DNA of 64,000 nucleotides from Paenibacillus psychroresistens. GTDB lineage: Bacteria > Bacillota > Bacilli > Paenibacillales > NBRC-103111. The position numbers and the translations under genes were made by a program. Where the stretch lies: NCBI RefSeq assembly GCF_009728935.1, contig NZ_CP034235.1, positions 6,151,501 to 6,215,500 on the forward strand. The letters are read 5' to 3'. The notes below the pieces were generated by a model. The model did not search any database, was not told where the DNA came from, and saw only the letters and a program-made list of their open reading frames with translations. Positions 1 to 8,130 of the stretch are shown here, one piece after another. Every line of letters starts with the position of its first letter. Positions within the stretch are counted from its first letter, which is position 1.

Positions 1-880
1 TTTTCGCTGAAGAGAATCGGCTTAAATAAGCCGTAATTTTGAGCTAAGCTTTCAAAGTAAGGGAAGTATACATCCGTACTGCTGATATGATAATCTTCAT
101 GGCCATTGCCGCGCGACCAATATCCGTTTCTCGCTTTACCTAGCAGATCACTGAAACCAACCTTCATCCATTTCAATAAATTAGTCCTTTGGGTTGTATA
201 TGAGGTAGAAGCCCAATACCCAAAATATTCAAGTATAAAGCGATTTCCAATACTATGATTTAAGCCATGGATAACATATCCTAAAGAATCCCGGACGATA
301 TTTCCATCTGAACCGCCGCCATCTGTACTTGCGAATTCCGTTGCTCTGCCAAGCTCCCCAACATAGTCCCCTTCTGTAGCGTTTGCTTTGTAGGTTTCCT
401 TGCCCATTGCTTCGAAATAAAACTTGAAAGGATCCGTTACAAAAGCACTGAGCTTCATCCCTCTGAAAAACGGTTTGTTATTGTTATCATTATCCAAGAT
501 ATTATTTACATAAGCGTTTACTGTTGCATTCTGTGTTACGTTAAAGGTGTTATAAACATTGATTAATCCTCTATTCGTCAGCTCCGTTTTAAAAGCAGCG
601 TGACTGTAACCTTCCAAGAATCCGCTTACATTTCCAACGCCTATTAGATATGAGCCTGCCATAAATGAACCCACTACCGCTTCCGTCCAATTCGGATTTC
701 CATTCGGCCAACAATTCGGGTCTCCATCCATGGTAATTCGAGTGTTACTCAATCGTAATGAGCCAGTCGAATTATAGTCTGCCGAAACATAGACATTCGC
801 GACGACTGCCGCTTTAGCCATTGTCAAAATTCTATAGAAACAAGGGAGAGTAATAGCACAATACGAAATATAAATCTCAT
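1..880 (-). pseudogene. Secreted protein of unknown family, frameshifted in the signal peptide, cut by the window edge
   Basis: Reading leftwards from an ATG at 880, preceded by a good ribosome-binding site (AAAGAGGTG), the first 18 residues form a hydrophobic signal peptide start (MRFIFRIVLLLSLVSIEF) and then hit TGA at 824-826. A second long open frame continues from about 821 (MAKAAVVANVYVS) to the window edge without a stop, about 270 residues. One extra T in the TTTT run next to the stop would join the two into one protein with a normal signal peptide and an AKA-type cleavage site. I do not recognise the family; the visible part is rich in aromatic residues, Asn and Gly. The lesion may be real decay, phase variation or a sequencing error. 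No ribosome-binding site precedes the internal ATG. Confidence 0.65.
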
Positions 881-1001
881 TTGTACACCTCTTTCAATTG
901 GATGTGTATTTGCATTTCATTCGATACATGAACTCTAACCTCACAAGCTAGAGTGATTTTTGTTAATTCCCTCCTCAATGGTCACGCTTTCATTTAACAT
1001 T

Positions 1002-1062
1002 AAAAAAAATTTTATTTAAGGAGCTTAGGAGTGTAGGATCGGATGATTCCACACACCTAAGC
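1002..1062 (-). terminator. Probable terminator after the substrate-binding protein gene
   Basis: The arms GCTTAGG.GTGT and ACAC.CCTAAGC (1023-1062) form a long hairpin just after the stop of the lipoprotein gene. A run of eight T on the minus strand follows about 12 bases later, so it is a slightly spaced intrinsic terminator. Confidence 0.5.
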
Positions 1063-1084
1063 TTGAGCCTCTAAACACTAAACC

Positions 1085-2668
1085 TTATTTCTTACCATTC
1101 GCGTTATACCAATCCGTTGCTTGTTTTACTAAATCGTTACCACCACGAGTTCTCCAATTTTTAACATATTCATCATAATACTCAATCGGTTTGTCACCCA
1201 GTACAATCTTAGCTGCAGTTTCAACAAACATCGTACCTGCCGTTCCAAATTCTCCGATTTCCGGTAAATTGGATTTAAACGTTGGGGCTCCCACCATCAA
1301 GTTAGGCAACCCTTCTTGTTTGCCGATTGTGTAGAATTCTTCCATCTTCGCTACTGCCTCATCACCAAAAACAACTTTTTGGAGTGACGGATTCCATCCT
1401 GCTAGGTTAAAGGTTAAAGAGCGCCAAAGAATGCTTTTGTCATCAGTATCCTTTTGCTTGTTGTAATTGATCTTATCGCCTTCTTTAGTGTAGGTAATTC
1501 CAGGCACTCCGAAGTTAACAAATTCTTGTCCTTCCTGAGTAACCAACCAATCAAAGAATTTCACTATGGCTGCAGGGTCCTTCGCTTTTTTAGTGATGGA
1601 GAAAGCTTTATTAATTGGGCCAGCTCCAAATCCTGCATACTCTACACCAGCTGCTTTTGGAGTCAAGAGTGGACCCACTATTGCGCCTTTACCAGGCAAT
1701 GCTTTATTTAATTTATCCTGCCAGTCCCAAGCCAAGTTTGGAGCATGTGACCACACACCTACTTGATCATTTTGAATTTTTTGCTCCCAAGTGTTGCGTT
1801 TATTCGTCATAAACTCACTATCCAAGAGCTTCTCATCCATTAACTTCTTAACGAATGAAAGAGCATCTCTCATTTGTTTGCTCGTATTTCTTGGTACAAT
1901 CTCTCCATTCTCCAACGCAGCGCCGAAAACGGATGTACCGAACATACCTAGGACATTATCAAGCCAAGTAAAATTCTCACGAGCGGATAATGGAATTTCA
2001 TCCTTCTTATTATTGCCGTTTGGATCCTTATCACGGAATGCGATTAGCATATTGTAGAACTCATCCGGTGTTTTTGGCATTTCCTTAATACCCACTTTGT
2101 CCATCCAATCCTTACGGACATAGAACATGCGATTCACTGGGGAATCCCCTAAAGCCGATTCAGGAATCGCATAAATTTTTCCATTTCTTGACACTTCATC
2201 CCAAGCTGCTTTGGGTATTACCTTTTTTAAATTCTGTCCATATTTCTCAATATAATCATCCAATGGTATTAATTGATTATTGATAAATAACTCACCGTTT
2301 ACGCCATAACCAGATAGTACATCTGGCAATTCACCGCTAGCGAATTTTACTTTCATTAGATTATCTGCTTGCCCATGAGGAAGAAAGGTAATATCCACTA
2401 TCGTATTCGTTTTTTCAGCCAAATACTTAATCGTTGAATCGTCCATTGGATTGCCGCCTGGTATAGGCTGATTCGAATCTGTTGTCAGAAAGCTGAATTT
2501 AACAGGTGCTGTCGGCACTTCACTTGAAGTTGGAGTTGCACTTGCAGCTGAACTTGCTGCTGAACTCACATCTGGACTCACTTTAGTCCCGCTGTTTGAG
2601 GAGCATGCTGAAAGAGTAACCATAGATATTACAATAGCCAAACCTAACCAGTTCTTTATAGATTTCAT
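1085..2668 (-). CDS. Sugar ABC transporter substrate-binding lipoprotein
   Basis: Extracellular solute-binding protein of family 1, the large type (527 aa) used by CUT1 transporters for complex oligosaccharides (LipO/YtcQ-like). It has a lipoprotein signal peptide with lipobox LSAC (lipidated Cys22) and a Ser/Ala/Thr-rich linker to about residue 55, then the two-lobed binding domain with typical stretches such as WMDKVGI and the GNNKKDEIPL region. A GGGAGG ribosome-binding site supports the start. It is the last gene after two permeases on the same strand. As in related systems no ATPase is encoded nearby, so a shared MsmX-type ATPase is probable (inference). The substrate cannot be told from sequence. 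Confidence 0.92.
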   Translation of the reverse strand: MKSIKNWLGLAIVISMVTLSACSSNSGTKVSPDVSSAASSAASATPTSSEVPTAPVKFSFLTTDSNQPIPGGNPMDDSTIKYLAEKTNTIVDITFLPHGQADNLMKVKFASGELPDVLSGYGVNGELFINNQLIPLDDYIEKYGQNLKKVIPKAAWDEVSRNGKIYAIPESALGDSPVNRMFYVRKDWMDKVGIKEMPKTPDEFYNMLIAFRDKDPNGNNKKDEIPLSARENFTWLDNVLGMFGTSVFGAALENGEIVPRNTSKQMRDALSFVKKLMDEKLLDSEFMTNKRNTWEQKIQNDQVGVWSHAPNLAWDWQDKLNKALPGKGAIVGPLLTPKAAGVEYAGFGAGPINKAFSITKKAKDPAAIVKFFDWLVTQEGQEFVNFGVPGITYTKEGDKINYNKQKDTDDKSILWRSLTFNLAGWNPSLQKVVFGDEAVAKMEEFYTIGKQEGLPNLMVGAPTFKSNLPEIGEFGTAGTMFVETAAKIVLGDKPIEYYDEYVKNWRTRGGNDLVKQATDWYNANGKK

Positions 2669-2743
2669 TTGAAACTTTCCTCCCTATATATGTTGTTTTG
2701 AAGCAAAAGCTATATATGAAGGTCATAAGACCAGCATAACCAA

Positions 2744-3625
2744 TTATTCTTTAATGGAGCCTAATGTCGCACCCTTTACAAAGTGCTTTTGAAGGAATGG
2801 ATAAATGATAACAATCGGAATAGTCGCAAGGACAATGGTTGCCATCTCCAATGCCTCGGGCAGCAGCTTTCCACCCACATCACCTGACGCAGCTGAGGCA
2901 ACATCATTGCTAGTACCCGCTGCAATTAAGAAGTATAGATACATCTGCAATGTCTGCAAATTGCGGTCATTGATATACAAAAGTGGTGCAAAGTAATTAT
3001 TCCAATGGCCTACAGCATAGAAGAGCAGCAAAGTCATCATAATCGGTTTGGACAACGGGACCACAATTTCCCAAACGATTCTATAATCACTCATCCCATC
3101 GACCTTAGCAGCATCGAAGAGCTCTTCCGGAAGGTTGCGAAAAAAGGTGATACAAAGAATCATATTAAACGCGCTGATCGCACCAGGAATAACTAATGCC
3201 CATAGGGTATTAATCAAATGCAGTTCCTTTACTACCAAGTAAACAGGAATCAGAGGAGCCTGAAAGATCATGGTGAAGACAATAAACAGCATAATGGCTT
3301 TTCTACCTCTTAAATATAATTTGGATAAGGGATAAGAACCTACAATGGTAACTACCATATTAAGAAAGGTTGCTATGCATACGACTTTTACCGTCATCCA
3401 CCCTGCTTTCCAGAACGAATCTGTTTGGATGACATAGTTGAATTGCGATAAAGTGAATTCGACCGGCCAGAGGAAAACCCTAGATTGAATAAGCGCATTG
3501 TTGGAGCTAAAGGAACCGGCCAGAACATGTAACAGAGGCACCATGGCCGCAATACTCAACAAGCTTAAGAGAATAAGATTACTTACATCAAATAACTTCT
3601 CTCCCATTGATTGTTTAATTTTCAT
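2744..3625 (-). CDS. CUT1 sugar ABC transporter permease, LplC/YtcP type
   Basis: Inner-membrane permease of 293 aa with about six membrane segments. The cytoplasmic EAA loop that docks the ATPase is visible around residue 170 (LFDAAKVDGMSDYRI). The C-terminal KGATLGSIKE is typical of this subfamily (compare KGATLGAVKE in the paralogue at 18.4 kb). It lies 14 bases after the upstream permease gene, so the two are cotranscribed and form the heterodimeric channel. Confidence 0.93.
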   Translation of the reverse strand: MKIKQSMGEKLFDVSNLILLSLLSIAAMVPLLHVLAGSFSSNNALIQSRVFLWPVEFTLSQFNYVIQTDSFWKAGWMTVKVVCIATFLNMVVTIVGSYPLSKLYLRGRKAIMLFIVFTMIFQAPLIPVYLVVKELHLINTLWALVIPGAISAFNMILCITFFRNLPEELFDAAKVDGMSDYRIVWEIVVPLSKPIMMTLLLFYAVGHWNNYFAPLLYINDRNLQTLQMYLYFLIAAGTSNDVASAASGDVGGKLLPEALEMATIVLATIPIVIIYPFLQKHFVKGATLGSIKE

Positions 3626-3639
3626 TTAACACACATCTC

Positions 3640-4608
3640 CTAATATAAACTCTCACCTGTTGTGGATTTGCTTAGTTGATTCGCACCGAGTAGTAGAATT
3701 AAACCAATAACGGATTTAAATAGTCCAATAGCTGTTGTCATACTGAACTGGCCATTCATAATTCCTAGTCTGTATGCGTAAGTATCGAGTATTTCACCAA
3801 CCTCATAGGTAATCGGACTTAAGAAAATATATACTTGCTCAAAGCCAACATCCAAGACACTGCCAATCTTTAGCAATAGAAGAATGACTATCGCTGACAA
3901 TAAGCCGGGAAAGGTCACATGTATAAATTGCTTCCATCGTCCTGCTCCATCGATCTTGGCGGCTTCGTACAACGAAGGACTAACACCCGCTAATGCTGCA
4001 AGAAAAATAATTGTGCTCCAGCCCATGTCCTTCCAGATACCAGCAGATATAACCACGGAGCGAAAATGCTCTGACGATTGAAGGAAGTTAAATACCGGTA
4101 AATTCATACTTTTAAAAATTTCATTAACAAATCCAGTTTGTTGCGATAACATCATGTAAGCTAGTCCATATACTAATGTCCATGACAAGAAATGAGGCAA
4201 ATATAAGACAGTTTGAACAGAACGCTTAAAAGCCATATTACGAATTTCATTCAAAAGACAAGCAAGTATAATCGGTGCTGGAAAAGAAAATATAATTTGA
4301 TATAAGCTCATAATTAAGGTGTTACGAACGAGCTTAATATACTCCGGATTGGTATACATTAATTCAAACCATTGCAACCCGACCCATTTACTTTTGATAA
4401 AGCCTTCGAAGATATTATAATCTTTAAAGGCAATTACACTGCCTAACAACGGTAAATATTTAAATACCAAAAAGTAGATAAATACCGGAATCAACATGAC
4501 ATATAGAGCATTGTTTTTCTTAACAAACCTGAAGAAACTAATTTCTCCTGTCTTTTTTAATTTAACAGCAGCGGGGTTAGTTACAGGGATGATCGTCTCG
4601 TTCTTCAT
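3640..4608 (-). CDS. CUT1 sugar ABC transporter permease, LplB type
   Basis: Partner permease of about 322 aa. The N-terminal cytoplasmic tail is followed by YVMLIPVFIYFLVFKYLPLLG, hallmark of the LplB group, and an EAA loop near residue 220 (LYEAAKIDGAGRW). I chose the ATG at 4608 because AGGAG sits about 8 bases upstream; a GTG three codons earlier would overlap that site. First gene of the transporter set; the sensor and regulator genes lie just upstream on the same strand, separated by a palindromic repeat and a terminator. Confidence 0.93.
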   Translation of the reverse strand: MKNETIIPVTNPAAVKLKKTGEISFFRFVKKNNALYVMLIPVFIYFLVFKYLPLLGSVIAFKDYNIFEGFIKSKWVGLQWFELMYTNPEYIKLVRNTLIMSLYQIIFSFPAPIILACLLNEIRNMAFKRSVQTVLYLPHFLSWTLVYGLAYMMLSQQTGFVNEIFKSMNLPVFNFLQSSEHFRSVVISAGIWKDMGWSTIIFLAALAGVSPSLYEAAKIDGAGRWKQFIHVTFPGLLSAIVILLLLKIGSVLDVGFEQVYIFLSPITYEVGEILDTYAYRLGIMNGQFSMTTAIGLFKSVIGLILLLGANQLSKSTTGESLY

Positions 4609-4734
4609 TGTTCCCACTCCTTAATCCTTTGTAACTCTATTATATAAATACGAACAATTCGATCCTAGTAGAGAATATTTCGAAATTCATGGTAATCTTC
4701 TGAACTTAACTCTTGTACACTATTCTACAAACGA

Positions 4735-4860
4735 GGGTAAACGGCTTCGCCATCCTTAATACTAACGAGCAACAAAGTCTTTTGCTCGTTAGTATTAGGG
4801 ATGGTACGTTTGCTAAGAATTATCAGCTAAAAGTATGGAATTATATACTTTCTGATAATT
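4735..4860. repeat. Bipartite palindromic repeat element, copy 1
   Basis: Two consecutive hairpins. The first has outer arms GTAAACGG..CCATCC / GGATGG..CGTTTGC and an inner perfect 16-bp stem (4757-4772 with 4782-4797). The second pairs AATTATCAG (4818-4826) with CTGATAATT (4852-4860) and contains the inner pair AAGTAT/ATACTT. The same order of parts, with the same conserved core GRTAAACGGCTWCGCCATCC, recurs at 27588-27684, so this is a dispersed repeat family and not a simple terminator. Confidence 0.7.
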
Positions 4861-4861
4861 T

Positions 4862-4893
4862 AAAAAGGACAGTGCCTCATAAAGGCCTGTCCT
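4862..4893 (-). terminator. Intrinsic terminator of the sensor/regulator operon
   Basis: Strong hairpin AGGACAGGCCT..GAGGCACTGTCCT read on the minus strand, followed by TTTTT, 16 bases after the response-regulator stop codon. Confidence 0.75.
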
Positions 4894-4909
4894 GTATAGC
4901 TGTCATCTA

Positions 4910-5998
4910 TTATGATTTCATCCGTTTCTTATATTCAAGCGGACTAAACCCGTAATGCTTCTTAAACAATTGCGAGAAGTAGGTCACATCCTCATAGCCG
5001 ACCTGATTGGCGATAGCATATATTTTTTCTGCTGTTTCCATTAGGCTATTCCGTGCTTCGCGCATTCGAATCGCTACAATGTAGGCGCCAATGGTCATTT
5101 CTGTTTCATGCTTAAACAATGTACACATATACGTCTTATTCAACGCAACAAATTCTGCCAGCTCCTGCAGATTAATCTGTTCACCATAATGAAGATCGAT
5201 ATATTGCTTAACCTTGTCAATCACTTTTGAAGACTGCTGTTCTCTAACGCCCCGCATAGTATCCACTAAGCAATTAGCACCTTCTTCTAGCCTTCTTACT
5301 GCACATAATCGAAAATAACTGCGTAAGGCTTGCAAAGTAAGAGTCGAATCCCCTAGTCCGAGGTCAGTACCTTCTTCCAGCTCCATTTGAAAGCGTTCTG
5401 TTGACAATTCCTCAATTAGAGTTCGGAGCCATACGTTGCATAATGGATTCAACAGACTGTAATTGCCCTCCACCCATTCCTCTAATAGTTCAAGGGTTTC
5501 TACGATCAATAAAGGCAAGGTTTCAACATGCAGGGTTCGGATGTGTTCCAGCCATCTATCCAGCCAAAGTTTATGATGGGGCAGCTTTCTCAGCATCAGC
5601 TGGGCAGCTTGGCGATTTCTTTCTTCCTTGATTCTTGCTGTTGCTTTATCTAATGCTGCGAAAAGTTGCACGTCGTCTACAGGCTTCATAATATAATCCA
5701 GTGCATCCAGTTGGATGCTTTGTTTGGCATATTGAAAATTATCATAGCTTGACACAATAATAGATCTCATCCATGGATAGAGCTGATTAATTTCAGCAAC
5801 AAGTGTCAGTCCATCCATCGCAGGCATTCTAATATCCGTGATACATAAATCAGCATAGTGAGATTTCAGCCAGTCCAATGCCTTAAGTCCATTTGCAGCG
5901 GCTCCTGCAACAACAGTTGTTTGTTGATAAGCCTTCAATGACATTTCAAGGCTATCCCTAATAAGCGCAGAATCATCTACCAGTAAAACGCGAATCAT
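4910..5998 (-). CDS. Response regulator, YesN-like (receiver + AraC HTH)
   Basis: Cytoplasmic transcription factor of 362 aa. An N-terminal receiver domain has acidic residues D8/D9, the phosphoacceptor D55 (CITDIRMP) and the conserved Lys near 105 (YIMKPVD). A linker follows, and a C-terminal AraC/XylS double helix-turn-helix ends in the usual GYEDVTYFSQLFKKHYGFSP. Its start overlaps the stop of the kinase gene by 4 bases (ATGA), so the pair is translationally coupled. It most likely activates the transporter genes downstream (inference from the arrangement). Confidence 0.93.
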   Translation of the reverse strand: MIRVLLVDDSALIRDSLEMSLKAYQQTTVVAGAAANGLKALDWLKSHYADLCITDIRMPAMDGLTLVAEINQLYPWMRSIIVSSYDNFQYAKQSIQLDALDYIMKPVDDVQLFAALDKATARIKEERNRQAAQLMLRKLPHHKLWLDRWLEHIRTLHVETLPLLIVETLELLEEWVEGNYSLLNPLCNVWLRTLIEELSTERFQMELEEGTDLGLGDSTLTLQALRSYFRLCAVRRLEEGANCLVDTMRGVREQQSSKVIDKVKQYIDLHYGEQINLQELAEFVALNKTYMCTLFKHETEMTIGAYIVAIRMREARNSLMETAEKIYAIANQVGYEDVTYFSQLFKKHYGFSPLEYKKRMKS

Positions 5999-7809
5999 AA
6001 AGTATTCCTCTCCTTTACTCGGTAAGGAAATATGACAGATACCTTGGTTCCTCCATCAGCAGATACTCGCTCTACTGAAATGCCACTCTTCTGATGATGA
6101 GGGTAATAGGTTTTTAATCTGTACTGCACATTTAGCATACCAATACGTGTCAATTGTAAAAACTCTTGTTCTGTACTTTCCCTGTTTAATGCATCATTAA
6201 TTTCATGGAGTTGTTCAGGATTAATTCCACTCCCATTATCTTCAATCTCTACTCGGATGTAATCTTTCTCCCAGCGATAAGCAGATATACGGATGGTCAT
6301 TCGGTTGCCAGTTACTTCAAAACCATGCTTAATGCAGTTCTCGACAAAAGGCTGAATGGTTGCTTTTAAACATTGAGCTTGAGCTACCTCAGAATCTATA
6401 TCAAAGTGGAATTCCATTTCATCCCGATACAGATTGTCCATAATTTGAATATAATCGCTTATATGTGCCACTTCATCTTCTAGGGTGACAAGCGATTCTT
6501 TGTAATTAGACGTGTAACGCAGCATATTAGACAAGGCCAGTGTTGACTTGCGAATTTGCTGATGCCCAGCCAGATTAGCCATAGCATTAATCGATTCAAG
6601 TGCATTATAGAGAAAATGAGAATTAATCTGTGACTGCAGTGCCGATAATATAGCCTGCTGCTGCACAATTTTCGATTCAGCAAGCAAATGGATGGAAGAG
6701 TCGATTCGATCAAGCAACAAATTATAGGCCTCAGATAATTCCGCAACCTCATCTGTCCCCTTCACATCTGAACGAATATCGAAATGACCTAGCTTTCCCA
6801 TCTTAATCGTTCTGCGAAGCAATTTGAGCCTTTTAGTAACAGAGTGGGCTACCAGATATACCAATATTATAGCAATACATAGACTAAGAAGTGTCATAGC
6901 AATCGTCCAATTTCGTATCTCGATAATACGTTTGGCCAATTCGTTGTAAGGCACGAATACAATCACACGCCAATCCGTCCGTTGAATGGACTGGTAAACG
7001 ATCAACTGCTTCTTGTTTCCATCGTATACATAGCCTGAGGGAATAGTTCCCATCTGATCCAGAGTCGCTTGATCTAACTTGGTATTGATTAGATTTAGGT
7101 CTGGAGCCGATATCACAAGGCCTGCAGAATTAACGATTAATGCCTGCCCATTTTTGCCTAATTCAATCTCATTCAAGATCTGCTGGGTTGGCTCTAGCGA
7201 AATATCAACAGCAAGATAAGCGGTTTGGTTATTATAAAACTGCTTTTGGAAATAAGTCAGAACAGGGAGCTTAATCCTACGACCATAATTGGACTTATAG
7301 TCCTCCCTTACTTTGACAATAGTTTGAGTTTTACCATGATCAAGCAGCTGATCAATCATCCCCGATGCTGGCAAAGTGAATTGAGTATCGAGCACAGGGT
7401 CCAAGGTAGAGCTGTTGCGATAAATGGTTTCGTTCCCATTTCTATTATACATAATGATCGAAAGTGCTTCCGGATGATAGCTAATATAAGGATCAATGTA
7501 ATGATTTTCCATATTCTTTAAGCTTAGATAATTACCATAGATGTCCTTTGGTGTAAGTCTTGTCCATACCTGAAAATCATCACTGACAGCCAAGGACTGG
7601 AAAAATCGTTCGTTATCATTAATATAGCGGGTTAGGTTTAAGGTAGCCTGTTTAAGAATTTGATTACTGAATCGCTGTGCATCGGATTGTATTGCCCTCG
7701 AGCTCTTATAATAGCTGAAGCTGCCAATAGTCGCGATAATTAGTATGACTATAGACGAAATCATTAGAATGAGTTTCCATTGCAACGAACTCTTTATATA
7801 ACGGATCAA
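5995..7809 (-). CDS. Sensor histidine kinase, YesM-like
   Basis: Membrane kinase of 604 aa. TM1 near residues 12-32, a large extracellular Cache-like sensing region, TM2 near 300-320, a HAMP segment, then the His_kinase domain with the phospho-His in QINSHFLYNALE and the ATP-binding motifs ENCIKHG and DNGSGI. The usual QINPHFLYN has Ser in place of Pro here. The start is a TTG at 7809 with GGGGGAG seven bases upstream. Paired with the overlapping regulator gene. Confidence 0.92.
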   Translation of the reverse strand: MIRYIKSSLQWKLILMISSIVILIIATIGSFSYYKSSRAIQSDAQRFSNQILKQATLNLTRYINDNERFFQSLAVSDDFQVWTRLTPKDIYGNYLSLKNMENHYIDPYISYHPEALSIIMYNRNGNETIYRNSSTLDPVLDTQFTLPASGMIDQLLDHGKTQTIVKVREDYKSNYGRRIKLPVLTYFQKQFYNNQTAYLAVDISLEPTQQILNEIELGKNGQALIVNSAGLVISAPDLNLINTKLDQATLDQMGTIPSGYVYDGNKKQLIVYQSIQRTDWRVIVFVPYNELAKRIIEIRNWTIAMTLLSLCIAIILVYLVAHSVTKRLKLLRRTIKMGKLGHFDIRSDVKGTDEVAELSEAYNLLLDRIDSSIHLLAESKIVQQQAILSALQSQINSHFLYNALESINAMANLAGHQQIRKSTLALSNMLRYTSNYKESLVTLEDEVAHISDYIQIMDNLYRDEMEFHFDIDSEVAQAQCLKATIQPFVENCIKHGFEVTGNRMTIRISAYRWEKDYIRVEIEDNGSGINPEQLHEINDALNRESTEQEFLQLTRIGMLNVQYRLKTYYPHHQKSGISVERVSADGGTKVSVIFPYRVKERNTL

Positions 7810-8130
7810 TTGAGACTCCCCCAGTTTTTATATTCAATTCACCATCACAGATTAAACATTCCTCTGCGTTGCCATTCTATCTGTAGATTCAGCTAGGTAA
7901 CGCTTCCATAACTTTTTATTATAACAGCAGTAATAATTTTTATCATTCAATTTTCGAAATCATTTTCAGAATAGCCTTGGCCTTTTTATTCATTTGGAAA
8001 ATGTTTGTCATTAACAAAGATAAATGCATGGTTTTGTTAAATAAACTACCACTGCATAAAGACTGCCCTTTGTCTGTATACACAAATGAACAGCCTTATG
8101 TTAACGTTGCCTTATATAAACTCGAGACTT
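7810..8130. other. AT-rich intergenic region
   Basis: Gap of 321 bases between the glycosidase stop and the kinase start, both on the minus strand. I see no open frame and no clear intrinsic terminator. A weak imperfect hairpin (AAGGCTG..CAGTCTT, about 8055-8100) may end the glycosidase transcript. The kinase promoter must lie here but I cannot pick it with confidence. Confidence 0.4.

Noticed and set aside
4757..4797. Simple terminator between regulator and transporter genes
   Set aside because: The hairpin is part of the larger repeat shared with 27588-27684, has no T tract, and a better terminator lies at 4862-4893.
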